From Gautieria morchelliformis (taxonomy: Eukaryota > Basidiomycota > Agaricomycetes > Gomphales > Gomphaceae), in assembly GCA_015179125.1 (NCBI GenBank), contig WHVA01000074.1, positions 186,001-250,000 on the forward strand: a stretch of 64,000 nt of DNA. Reading direction: 5' to 3'. The notes beneath the pieces are model-generated. The model was not told the DNA's origin, searched no databases, and was given only the letters and a program-made list of their open reading frames with translations. Made by a program: the position numbers and the translations under genes. This document shows, piece by piece, positions 1-11,857 of the stretch (positions are counted from its first letter, which is position 1; every line of letters begins with the position of its first letter).

Positions 1-862
1 GGCTCCTGCAAGCAGTGTACCAGCGAGCAAGACGGCTACTCGTCATTGTGATCCCACGAAGAGATACATCAGCGAGTGTGAGTTGACATCATCCGGGATC
101 AAGTGATGTGGCACTTGGATGATAGAGCGTGACAGGGCACTCGTACGCCACGGACATGTGGTCGAAACAACAAATGAGTGATGTATTGAGCTGCTAATAT
201 ACAAAGCAAAGAAAGAAGTGATGCATGTGCCCAGCTCCGGTAAGGAGAACGCACCACGTTGACACTAGTCAACCGCCATTCACTGACATGACCAGCAAGT
301 ACGCGCTCCAGCTGAGAGGTCTGAGTTCCTCTGAGACCCGCAGTAGACTCCCACAACTGAACCCATTGCTGGATGTGTGTTGCGAGGGGACAATAAAGTG
401 GGTCGTGAAATGAGTGAGGAAAAAAGACAGGCGCTGCGGAGTGGGAACATTTATAGTCGGAGGTCATGTGACCTGTTACGAGCTGCAGGTGAGTCAGCGT
501 TTGCGTTGCTCGAAGCCTCTATAACGTCGAAGCTCATAATCTGCTGGCTTCTAACAACACCATACCCTGCGCCGCCATTTCATCTCAACAGCCAAGAAGT
601 TCTTTGTTTCAACTTGAAGGCGGCCTTATCTGCTGATTATCGAGGCGAACACCATCGCGTCATACGCTCGCACCTGCGAATATACATACTATATATGCTC
701 TGCCAAGTTCCTAGAATCAGGGCCGTTCCAGCAGAGCAACGGGAACGCAAAGCTCCGGAAGCTGCTCGCTATACCATTTTGCCAATCCAAAATTCGTAAT
801 TCCTATCGCCATTACATAACACGCGTTTCCCAATTTCACGTGACATCGCCACCACGTACTGT
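1..862. other. 5' flanking region, no gene recognised
   Basis: Open frames here are short, overlap on both strands and resemble nothing I know. The last ~150 bases are pyrimidine-rich and precede the ABC transporter start, so this is probably its promoter and 5' leader. An edge of an upstream gene cannot be excluded. Confidence 0.4.
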
Positions 863-3800
863 ATGTCCCACCACTCACGCCTAGAGGCCCTCTCGCAGAC
901 CCTTGGCAGCATTCCACGTCCCCAGCGCGCACTCTATGCCAAAATAGCCATTGTCGCCGTCCTTCTCCTCCGCTCGCGCCTCTTCGTGCCGGTGGGTAAG
1001 TTGTCGGGTACACGTGCTCAGGCGAGGTGTCGAGAAAAAGATAAGAGGAGAGAGACCAAGGTCATGGATGCTGTCGGTGATGGTGTTGCTCAGGAGGGTG
1101 GGATTGATCCACAATTGCTGTATGAGGACGAGCACGATGGGAATGGGTCGAAGACGCTTTTGGTGCCGTTTAGAGGGCGGATATCAAAGGTGAGTCTTCA
1201 CACCTAGTCACAGTACACCCATCAGCAAAAATTATATTCATCTCCAGGTCAAAGTAACCCCAACACCCCCCTCCTACATTGCCGCCACACGTGCTCTTTT
1301 TCCCCCGCTCTACCCACCCGGCTCCGATCCATCAACAGCGAAACCTGCAAAATCGCAAACAGCACAGCTCATATCGCTGCTTCGCCTTGCGTTCCCCTCG
1401 GTTCGTTCGAAGCAAGCAATGATTCTGTTATTGCATTCGACCTTTTTGGTGTTGCGGACGTATCTGTCGGTGTTGGTCGCGAAGTTAGATGGGAGAATTG
1501 CCAGGGATTTGGTGAGTGGTGTTTCTGCTATTATTTTAATGCGTTCCCCCGTCACCCTATCCTTTGTGTTTTCCTGCGGTGCTTAAAACTAACCAAACAC
1601 ACAGGTCAGCGCCAACGCCGCCGGCTTTGGGCGCGGTCTTGTTCTTTGGTTCCTCCTCGCTATCCCAAGCACGTACACTAACTCCATGGTACGCCACCGT
1701 TCCATCTCTTAATGCGACCTCTAACCTCGTCTTCCATTTCCCTCGTACCCATCGTCCACTTTTGCTTACTTGCCACACGTCCACTCCCTATCACCCTAAA
1801 TTTACTATTATTTTCCCACCCAGCTCCACTACCTTCAATCCAAGCTCTCCCTCCATCTCCGCACGTGTCTCACGCGCTACGCACACGACCTCTACCTCGC
1901 TCCTGCTCCGCTGCTACGCTATTACCGCGTGTCGCATGGCGCTGGAACAGAGAGGCTTGACGGCGTTGATCAGTGAGTCAAGGATTCGGATTTTCCTCTA
2001 ATACATATATATACTTCGGTTTTCTATATAATTGGGGGAGCAATACTGACATTATTGGTGTCAGGTACATCACATCTGACATTGGAGCTTTCTGCGACTC
2101 ACTCGCAGCGCTCTAGTACGTACCTTTCTGCCACCCCTTCCAGCCAAAAATTAAAGTAAACAGCGGCAACCTTATGAAACCAACCCTCGATATGATTATC
2201 TTCACATCCCAACTCGCGCGTTCCCTGGGAGCACGGGGGACCGTTCTAGTGTTCCTGAACTACTACGCGACGGCTAAGATTCTGCGCGCTGTGACCCCCG
2301 CTTTTGGGAGACTGGCGGCAGTCGAGAGAGGGTTGGAGGTGTGTTCGAATATTTAACCTTTTATTTTAAGTTAGGATTTATTTTTGGGGGGTTTTTGCAA
2401 TTATATTAACTATTATAGATGTGGAGAGTTGTTTAAATGACTTATATTAACTCGCTTTTATCAATTTATAGGGCGAGTTCCGCGCTGGCATGGACAGGGT
2501 CGGACGAGAAAGCGAGGAGGTTGCGTGAGTCATTCGCTCTGTCCTTCCTCCCAGTACCCATTCTACTGCATAAAATAACTAAAACCCTAACCTTTTGCAT
2601 TTCTCTTCATTTGTTATCTCCCTCTCCCCTCTTTACCGCAGGTTCTACAATGGCGGCCCGCGCGAACGCGCCATTCTCTGGCGCGCCTATTTACGGCTCG
2701 TAAAACATATCAATTCGATATACAAGGTCGGCTTAATGTTTATCATCTCATTCATACTTAACTTACATAATGCACGATGGGTTGATGAATCGGTTGACGG
2801 TGATGGAATTATATGCACCTGTTGACAGATTCGGATAGCATACGAGTGGACAGAGGACTTCGTTATCAAGTACGCGTGGTCTGCTGCAGGTGCGCGTTGC
2901 GTCCAGTTGCACCACTAGCTCATTTATTCACCCATCACTTTGGCTGAAATGCATTGACGCCATAAGGGTATATTGTTATATCAATCCCTATCCTTTTCAC
3001 CCGGCGGCGGCGCTCGGTCAGTGTGCAAACCGGCCTCCCTTCGGCGCATTTGACAGTGGATGACGCTATTGCGGCGCGGACGGAGAGTTCGTGACTTCAA
3101 CGCGTAAATTTCCATTTAACTGAATGTTTGGTATATTTTGTTCCTTTCTCAGACTACATATCCTCCCGTCGCCTCCTGCTTTCCCTCGCGGACGCAGGTG
3201 GACGGCTCATGTACGCGTATAAAGATGTCCTCGAGCTGGTGGGTCTCGGGGGGAGGGTGTATGAGCTGTTTGCGGTGTTACATGGCATAGGCAGTGGGCC
3301 TCATCCTGCGATGGGAGATGGAGGGAAGGCATTGAAAGGGCTTGACGTCACACTTCCGGGGGATGGGGCGTTCAAGCGTAACGAAACAAAAGTCGCCCTC
3401 CGTGGGGTGGATATAGGGGTCCCGGGGGAGGATTTAACGCTTGTAAGAGGTTTGACGTTTGAGTTGGAGGCCGTGAGGGCGGGAGAGGAAGGCGGAGAAA
3501 GCGGAGAAAAGCATGAGGTATGGCGGAACGATGCAGAGGAAGAAGAGGGGGACTTCGAGCCTGTTACAGAGAATGGGGAGCCCGCTTTGGTAGGGGAGTC
3601 GTCGTTAGCTGGCAACGGGTTTGCAGCCGCGTCAGACGTGTCTGGGAATGGATCCGAAAACCGGTCGCGAGCCAGGTTGGGAGAGAGGGTGGAAGACACT
3701 CGGATGCGCCCTGGCGAGCACCTCCTCATTACGGGCCCAAACGGCGTAGGTAAAACCGCGATCGCGCGGGTTATTGCAGAGCTGTGGCCTGTCGTGCCTG

Positions 3801-4690
3801 CACAGGAGAGAGGTGAATCACAGGGAAGCGCGACTCTGCGAGAGGGAATGCTAGAGCGTCCAGAACGGGGTGTAGGGGGCGTATTCGTGGTGCCACAGCG
3901 GGCGTATATGGTGGTTGGGAGCTTGGTTGATCAGTGAGTCGCTCATCTCCTGTGCATAATGTTTGGAGTCTCATGTTCCCTGGCCCTGCGTTAATGCGGT
4001 CTACCCTAGAATAATCTACCCTCACACATACGCCCAGTTTATTTCCTCAGGCCGTACGATGGCGGAGTTGATGGGTATCCTGCGGGTGGTGCATCTCGCT
4101 TATCTGCCGGGTCGGGAGGGCTGGGATGCTGTAAAGGAGTGGGGAGGGGTATTGAGTGGGGGCGAGCGGCAGAGGGTGAGCTGACTTTGCCGTTTGAATT
4201 CTTGACTAGAAGCGCGGAATGAATTTATTGTGTAGATGGGAATGGCCAGAGTGTTCTATCACTGCCCGAGGTTTGCGGTTTTGGATGGTCAGTTGGTTTT
4301 TCTTGTGTAAATGACGTATGCTTATCGGGGTGCAGAGTGCACGAGTGCCGTGTCGAGCGACGTGGAAGGGTCTATGTACCAGCACGCGAAGGATATTGGG
4401 ATCACGCTTATCACGATATCATTGCGGTGGGCATCACTCAATCAGATGAGGTGCAATCACTAACGTAACTTATGTCTTACAGCCCATCGCTGGCAAAATA
4501 CCACACCCGCCAGATCACGCTCCACGGTGACGGCACAGGGGGTTGGAAATTGACACGGGTTGGGACGGCGGAGGAAAGGATGGGGATTGATAGGGAAATT
4601 TTGAGGCTGGAAGAGCAGTTACGGGCGGTGGAAGGATGGGAGGGAAGAGTGAAGGAGTTGGAGAAATTATTGGGTGTAGGGGGTGTGTAG
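863..4690 (+). CDS. Peroxisomal ABC half-transporter, subfamily D (Pxa/ALDP type)
   Basis: Half-size ABC transporter of the peroxisomal membrane; family members (yeast Pxa1/Pxa2, human ALDP) import long-chain acyl-CoA for beta-oxidation as dimers. I see 15 exons: 863-1189, 1248-1511, 1605-1688, 1824-1972, 2065-2115, 2164-2338, 2472-2524, 2642-2726, 2829-2889, 2967-3086, 3153-3933, 4010-4175, 4236-4287, 4336-4426, 4483-4690. They sum to 2667 nt, exactly 889 codons. The N-terminal membrane half carries the family loop EEVAFYNGG (near aa 350). The nucleotide-binding half has Walker [10 protein letters not shown] (aa ~650), signature LSGGERQR (aa ~764) and Walker B AVLDECTSA (aa ~785). Its acyl half is followed by a highly acidic, Gly/Glu-rich insert at aa ~560-625 that is unusual for the family. 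The C-terminus is a short coiled-coil-like tail. It converges on DUR3, whose stop is 268 bp away. Family assignment is firm; which of the two fungal paralogues it is remains open. Confidence 0.93.
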
Positions 4691-4957
4691 GGCGTTGATC
4701 GATTAATTGCAAGGGCGGGTCGGCAAGAATGTAGAAGTTTGGGTTTATGTATAAGAAGGGTTGACGACTATTATACAAAGTGTCGTAAAGTGCTGCAGTC
4801 CTATAAACTACACTGCAGAGTGGGAGCTGTTTCAAGAGGGAGTTGCTAGATCTAGGATCTGAACATGTCGGGGGTTAACTTCTCAGAATGCGCTGATATA
4901 TATATATATACAGTTGACTAATTTCATAAAGGTAGCTAGGATCTGCATTTATCATTG

Positions 4958-7900
4958 TCATACTTTCTCTGATTTATCATTGCTATTGCCCCGATGGATC
5001 CTCTCTTTAGGGCCGAAATATGCGAGGCAGCTGGTCAGAATAGCGAGCATCTGAGTCCTAGACTCCCACACCGGAAGAAGGATACAGAAAATTCCAGCGG
5101 ACAGTGCCCAAATCTATAAGCAATGAGGAGAAATTATATGTCAAAGATGAACTGCTGCTACGCACGATTGAACACGCGATCCAAAAGCGGAAGAATGTGG
5201 GGGAAAATATGTAGTGTGCGAAGAACATCGGTAAAGGTACGATCTACACCCGGTCACGGTGAATGTTCTATGATGAGGACACAGCGGAAGTTTATACTAG
5301 CTGACTTGAATACACTTACCACTACTACAATCGACGTCAGTATAAGACTGGGCCACATAGCACGCCTAAACGTCCGCTGCAGTTCATCTGCAGAGGCGGG
5401 TGACTTGGTCTCTGAATTGGATGACGTTCCCTCTTTCGAGTCCTGTCCGGAGACGACCTTCCATTCGTCAGATATTTCAGGGTCGACAGGGTCGATCACG
5501 CTTATTGCACGCGTTCCCTTAAAATCGTAGTTGGCTGGGTCTGCGACAAAAACAGTGCCTGAGTGACAGAAAGTGAAGATAGACGCAAACGTGAGGCTCA
5601 CAGGCGAGCGAAATCCCCACGGTGATTATGCCACTGAACAGGAGACTAGTAACCCCGCTGCATACAGCGGAATACGGTAGTGCCAGGTTTGGAATGTTGA
5701 TTTGCCCTACCGATCCAATGAGGGAGAGGAAGGGAATCTACGCCAGAAAGGCACCATACCGTATATCTTTAGGCATCCCACCATCCATGCGGCCATGCCG
5801 GTGGCGAACCCAGTAAGAGTCCCTGCAAACACCGCAACTTTGTTTAATTTGCTCCAGGTTACGGTGAGGCCGATGGGTATGACGGCAGGCGAGAGAACCA
5901 CGCCTCTATATGATAGAAACATGGCAAAGGAAGTAAATATAAACAACCAGACGAATGGACCTACTGGACATAAAATAGCTGCATACATATGTTACGGTTA
6001 ATACACAGGACAGGACGGACATCGACAGAGAGAGTATTACCCAACCCAAGTCAATATTAGCCCGATGGAGCTATACGCAGGCGTCGGTCACCAAAATTCA
6101 GCAACCCAGGATTGATCTTACTGACAATAACTGCCCATGCTCCCATCCAAACGGCCCAACCCCCGATGAAATAATGAGACACACGCACAATTTCCTTCCC
6201 GGACGCATTCTTACGCCAGTAAGTACGATATATACTGATCAAATGCAAACCAGGGGTAAACGAACCGCCACGAGGGCCGAGTCGATGAGTAAGGCTCACT
6301 CGTAGGAGCTGCAGGCAATTCAGTCAGTCCAGGGAAGCCTTACGTACGTATGGAGAGAGAACGTTACAATATACTGGAGACAGCTATGAGCTCGGCGCTG
6401 GCGGCTGACGTGACGGCCATGCTGCAGAGGATCGGGTGGAAGCCGTCAGGCCTCATATATTACGCATCTCTAAGGGATACGGTGGGCCACGGTACGTACA
6501 AGACGACGAGGAGAACTGCCACTGCGCCCCCTTTGCCCATCAGGACAGCAGCAGCGGCTGGTGCAGCCAAGCCGGCACTAGTCTGCGGAATGAAGCCAAT
6601 AGGTCGACGGTAAGCTAAAGATGCAGAAAAGTGCATACCTGGGATGCGGAGAGCGGCTGGGGATAAGTGGGGAATAGTGGCTGAACATAACAGTCAGATA
6701 AGCAACGAGTTCTTTATCAATTTTCCGCTCTATGGTGTGATGAAGGATTGGCTACGTACGTTGGTAATCAATGCACGGGCAGCCAGGCCAAGACAGCTCG
6801 CGAATGCCCACGGTACTGAGAACCATGATATACCGCCAAGCATCTACACAGATCAGTCCAAACGACACACAAAAAACCCGATCAGAGAGAAAACAATTTA
6901 ATCCACTAAACCTTATTCAAAGACAAACATACGTACGTAGGCTTTCGTAGTCGATTCAGGCGCGCTGGCGATTGCCTACCCGGAGGCAAGTCACGAGGAG
7001 CGGCGTTAGTGAAGATTACATACGTATATGCTGTCACGATCATTCTTACTCTTTGCCAGTATCCTGATATCAACCGAGGTGAGCTCAGTCCAGAAGATCT
7101 CCGGGTACATGGAACAAAATAGTAAGAGAAATCACACCTTGATCGCAGAATATACCAGCAAACCCGCTCAAAATAGTCGCAGCACCGAAAACGAGCCCCT
7201 GGTTCGATTTAATAGTGAGGTAGCTTCCTTCCTGGTTCCCTGGTACGGGAGTGGTGTGTGCTGCGTCCACGAGAAGGTCGTACATGACGGAGGTGCTGCC
7301 TATTATTTGGGAAGTGCCACTAGAAAGGGAGAGAAATTAAAAGAGTGCTAAAGATGTAAAATAGGTGCTGGTGCTGACTAACAAGGTGCGGAAGAGGAAA
7401 ATGTATATAATGATAAACAGGATGAGGGTATGTGACCAGTCGCAGATGAACGTGGCACGGAGACCGCCGAAGACGACATCTGCAGATGCACATCATGACG
7501 TTTTGGCAAATACCGGGAGCTTCGTGAGCAGACTTGATGGTGGCTCCGTTTGGAAACTCACAGATGGCTATGCCGACGGGGAGGAGGAAACACGCCGCGT
7601 CGATGTTCATCCCCGTCAGGGCGTTGACCGTTGCAGCTCCCCCCACTTGTATAAGATAGTAAGTAATGCAGTGTCCTGGTGAAGCTCAAATGGCCACGCA
7701 CACAGCAGAGAGCCGCACACAACGAGGTTACACAGTACGCCATAGAACGTGAACAGCAGATGAGCAGCGGTGCCAAAGCGGACTTTCACGATCTTGGCAG
7801 CGCATTGTGAGGAATTGAAAATGATTAAAAGGCCAAAAAGAATCATCGAACAGACTTACTTCAAGGAAGGTGTGTGCACCATTGGCATTCATTTTGATTT

Positions 7901-8710
7901 TTGCGGCGACCATGCTGTACATTATGATGAAATAAATGAGCCGAGTCTGCGTTGCATCAACACAGTATATTTAAAGCCCACGGACGTGAAGATAGAGAGC
8001 TGTATAGTGCCGCCAACACCGTACCACCTGTCAGTATTTTATGTAAAGCTGGATTAGCAAGAATCAAGGGGAGAGGTAGATTGAATACCATGGACCACTG
8101 ACGCCTAAGAACTATAAATGAGACGGCGTCGGGATGTCAGTGTGCCAGTATTTTTCTCGCACCAAATGTATACGCAGCCGTGCTCGATTGAAGCAATGTG
8201 GCACCACGTCCAAGCACTCACGCTTCGAAGCAAATAGAAGGGAGAAGAAATAAAAATAAAGATGTAAGCCTGAATACCACGTGTAGAGTGTGGGCAGGCG
8301 TTTGCCTTACATTCCACAACATATCAAGCCGGGTTTGACATTCCGTGACGCACTCGAGAACTAAACGGAACAACAAGATCGACGGCATGGATTATGGCGA
8401 TGGACATGATGATCGTGGAAGAGTGAGGTGGATATTATAATTGTTACATAAAGCGAATTGAACCCACCTCTTCTGACGAGCCCGGGGAAAAACTTGTGAA
8501 TTTGGATTGAACGAAGGTCAAGAGAAGCATCAGCCCAGCGAAGAAGAATCCGACGCCGACGACGACGCCATATCCAGTGCCTTGTGCTACATGCAAAAGA
8601 TGGAGTCAGGATATTCGATTCCGAGTTGAGGTGAGAAAAAGATGTCGCTTCAGGCGCGGAAGATGTTGGGGCTCACAAAGGAGGGGCTGGAATACACCGG
8701 AAGAAGACAT
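4958..8710 (-). CDS. DUR3: Urea/polyamine transporter DUR3 (sodium:solute symporter family), one apparent frameshift
   Basis: Plasma-membrane active transporter for urea (and polyamines in yeast). I join 26 exons on the minus strand, from ATG at 8710 to TGA at 4958: 8710-8677, 8586-8468, 8360-8311, 8222-8163, 8104-8089, 8027-7982, 7946-7860, 7792-7702, 7645-7562, 7479-7383, 7319-7138, 7063-7050, 6975-6937, 6843-6760, 6680-6639, 6582-6500, 6421-6368, 6308-6300, 6234-6126, 6070-6041, 5978-5965, 5905-5760, 5706-5602, 5558-5320, 5243-5166, 5113-4958. Diagnostic family strings include QGTGYGVVVGVGFFFA near the N-terminus, NALTGMNIDAAC, FGGLRATFICDWSHT, AVTSAASAELIAVSS and LSPAVIPIGLTVTW. The total is 2068 nt, two short of 690 codons: in exon 8222-8163 the frame slips between the codons for SAWTW and those for ATLLQSS. 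This is either a 2-base deletion (pseudogenisation), a sequence error, or alternative splicing that bypasses SAWTW. Several exons are only 9-16 nt. Everything else is intact, about 689 aa, normal for the family. Confidence 0.88.
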
Positions 8711-9567
8711 GGAGCACCAGGTGGGGAAACGTACGTCGAGTGGGGAAACGACACGGAGATACCAGATATGAGAACATTGTGGATTTTATGTATACTACGG
8801 GTAGAAGCTACGCTAACGAATATGTCAAATCGACGAGCGCTACTTGCCAAAACGGTCCACAGTCCAGAACGATAGCAGATAAGAGAACTTGAACCATCCT
8901 GTGAAACTGCCACTAATAGCCCAGTGAGAATCGACCCGGGTCCAGGGAGGTGGCACGGGGTGGGAGACGTATCGGTTAGGATCGGGAGATATCGGTCACG
9001 AGGATGATGTCGAAAATCGTGGGAAATCCGCGTGTATTATCTATAGCTTTATCAGGCATATCTGCATCGGTCCTTGAATGTCGCATGTCAACGTCCTGTA
9101 CAGTCAACCTGAGATAACCCATACCCTTCCGTGGACACCTCAATGTATGGGTTGTCACAGAGTATGGGATAGCATGGAGGACCTTTTGGGCGCCTAAATC
9201 CAGGGTTATCACGTGACAGATTGAAGTAACCTTTGGATGAATATAGAGACACTTTTAATGCTATCTACAAGTGTTTTTAAGAGAAGTAATCAGTTATTTT
9301 TGATGTCTCCATTGAGAGAGTGTGCTTGAGACGTGTCTCATGACCAAATTATTTTCTCAGCACACCTTCCAGCTCATGAGCTTGACATCGGCAGTAAGCT
9401 TAGCAAGCCAGCTTTCAGCACTTTAAGGGTCATATTTGGTCAGACACTTGCACACATGAAGTTTTTTTAGCACTTTTTGCAGTTATTTTTTCCAAAAATA
9501 GATAAATTTTAATAAATTCATGGGTTATATACTGCCATCCGATCAGGTATTATTGGTTATGGCAGAG
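8711..9567. other. DUR3 upstream region, no gene recognised
   Basis: Contains only short overlapping frames. The proximal part is presumably the DUR3 promoter. The distal part (9240-9560) is AT-rich and runs into the nested LTR-like elements. Confidence 0.4.
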
Positions 9568-9885
9568 TTGATTGTCAAGATTGGTTTTTAGGGGTTACTA
9601 TCGTGTATTAGTGAACACAGCGAATACCTGAATAACTTGTGCGAAGAGATGTGCCATCGGCGAATAAGGTGAACCAATAAATGTTCAGAAGATAAGAGGG
9701 CTGCCCAAATGGGGCTTGCCCTATCTACAGTCGTAGCAAAGTAGCCTGTGGCACTTGACGATGTAACGTGCAAGGTGTCATGGAAAGTTTGTTTAAGTAG
9801 CAACAATCCTTTCACCGGCGAAGGTGCTCCTTCGGAGCCCTTCGCCGACAGCGCAGATAATAGTGCGAAGGCTAAGGTAACGAAA

Positions 9886-11283
9886 TGTCAAGATTGGTTT
9901 TTAGGCGTTAATATCGTGTATTAGTGAACACAGCGAATGCCCGAATGACTTGTGCGAATAAGTATGCCATTCGGCGAATAGGTGAACCAATAAATGTTCA
10001 CAAGATAAGAGGGCTGCCCGAGCAGAGCTCGCCCTATCTACAGTCATAGCGAAATAGCCCATGGCACTTGACGATGTAACATACAAGGTGTCACGGAAGG
10101 GTTGTCTAAGTAGCGACAATCCCTTCGCCGGCGAAGGTGCTCCTTCGGAGCCCTTTACCGTCAGCACAGAAAATAGTTCGAAGGCTAAGGTAACGAAGAT
10201 GAAGTATGGGAGCTCACCAGTGATGCCTAAGTCCTCTTCTGGTTGAAGATAGAAATCTCCAGGAGAAGGCTCAAAACGATGATCACAGTGAGGTCAAGTT
10301 TGCACAAGATGGACAACGTATGATAATTGAACTGGAGAATATACATGCGATTGTAAACTACTTATATCAAATGCTCGTAAGGTATCAGCGAATAGGAAAG
10401 AGGCCGTCGTGAGTCAGGGTTGGATAGGGGTGCGCAGTCATGATACTAAGTAGATGGAATAAGCATACAATAGAGTGAGGGAAGAGTGCAAACATGAAAC
10501 GATGGAGAGTAAAGGCGGCGAAGGCACCTATGTATGAAACCATGTCTTGGGACCTGCATACATGCTACCCTGCACGGACTCTTCATCTACTGGGTTGATC
10601 CCGCACGACCTACGGAAGGGACATCCCGTGAACACACTTTGGCCATATGAACACCCAAAGGGGTTGGATTAAGAAGATGATGGGGTTAGTGATGAACCAT
10701 CGCACCTGTCAGGGTTCACGCGTTTCCTTCCACAAGTTTCTATTTCCTTCCATGAGTTTCTGTCACCTTCCATCACATGTCACCTTCCGTCACATGTCAC
10801 TTTCCGTCACTTTCCGTAACCTTCTACAAGTTTCCATCTCCCCTATTATGTAAGCCTTGCCAGCGCTATAAGACTGTAGCCCGTGTGGTGGCGTTTCCTC
10901 AGCTTGATCTCTGAGGATACCCACTACACAGGCAAGTCCCCATGTATCTATCGTTGGTAGAGTTATAAGCTGAGGATACCCACTACACAGTTTGTCATTG
11001 TCCTAGTATCGGCTCTTATCTCCTTGAGTATCTTTGGTTGTGGCTTCGTCATTAGTGTTGCCCTCACAGCACCGGGTAAATGGTATCGATCGTATTTGAT
11101 GGCGTGCCTGTTGGCGAAATGTGCGAGCAGTGAATAGCAGTTCGGAGAATGGGGCGAACAGCGGATAGAGTGGATGTAGAGGAGGAGTGGTCGGAGGGTG
11201 AGGCAAACTCTGGCGAAGATGCTAGGGAGTGACGAGGGGGAACATAGAGGCAGTGGGGTAAGAGAAATAGACAGGTCATGACA
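9886..11283. mobile_element. LTR-like copy nested in the outer element
   Basis: A second copy of the same family starts TGTCAAGATTGG at 9886, after the outer copy stops mid-sequence, and ends GTCATGACA at 11283. The outer copy then resumes. Flanks are CGAAA (9881-9885) and CGAAG (11284-11288), a near-perfect 5-bp target duplication. Without its own internal insertion it is about 1.03 kb, shorter than its relatives because it has one rather than two copies of a ~200-bp 3' module. Confidence 0.75.
10707..11068. mobile_element. Solo LTR, 362 bp, nested in the LTR-like copy
   Basis: The insertion runs from TGTCAGGGTTC at 10707 to CCCTCACA at 11068, with a perfect 5-bp duplication GCACC on each side (10702-10706 and 11069-11073). 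The host copy is continuous across it when compared with 16424-17698. A TATA-like CTATAAGA lies at about 10865. The 21-base string starting CTGAGGATACCC occurs twice inside (about 10910 and 10971). It has no coding capacity and is unrelated in sequence to the larger LTR-like family. Confidence 0.8.
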
Positions 11284-11406
11284 CGAAGGTGAAGTACGAA
11301 AACTCACCAGTGGTGCTTAAGTCCTCCTCTGGTCAAAGATAGGAATCTACAGGAGAGGGCTCAAGATGACGATCACAGTGAGGTCAAGTTTTGCACAAGA
11401 TGGACG

Positions 11407-11857
11407 TGTTAAGGTTGTGTTCGTACTGCAGTTTGGCTATACCAAAGCCGAACTTGGGTCTCGGGTCGGAGGGCTTGGCTTCAACCTCTTGGGTTGCGCC
11501 CACTCTATGTTCCGCCCTAATTTCGAGAGCGGTCTCGGCTATAAGCCGAGATGCAGATTTCGATATCAAGCAGAGGGTCTCAAGTACGATAAGCTAATTT
11601 GATATCTGAACTGAGGAGCTACTGTACATGGACGGGAGGTCTATATAGTAAAGTAGCGTGCATGGTCGCGAAGAGAACATGATCAGATCAATGGTCAGGG
11701 GAAACAAGGGTCAGGCAAATGGGGAACTAAATAGAAAAGGGAATCAGGGGTCATGGGAAGTGCGAAGGGAAACCCGAAGGAAGCCGAGAATAACCCAAGG
11801 TTCCCGAATGAGAGCCGAAGCCAAGCTTCAGTCCAGATTCGGGAACAGGTCGTAACA
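11407..11857. mobile_element. Probable solo LTR, 451 bp, nested in the outer element
   Basis: It starts TGTTAAGG and ends CGTAACA, with flanks GGACG and GGTCG matching at four of five bases. It interrupts a stretch that is continuous in the copies at 9886 and 16424. Its ends (TGTTA...TAACA) and a stretch resembling the chromovirus LTR at 25139 (a variant of GACTGAGGAG followed by a TATA-like run) suggest a related Ty3-type family. Confidence 0.65.

Noticed and set aside
4958-8710. DUR3 region first read as a heavily broken pseudogene
   Set aside because: All but one of the apparent breaks disappear when short introns and micro-exons with GT-AG borders are used; exon sums then fit to within two bases.
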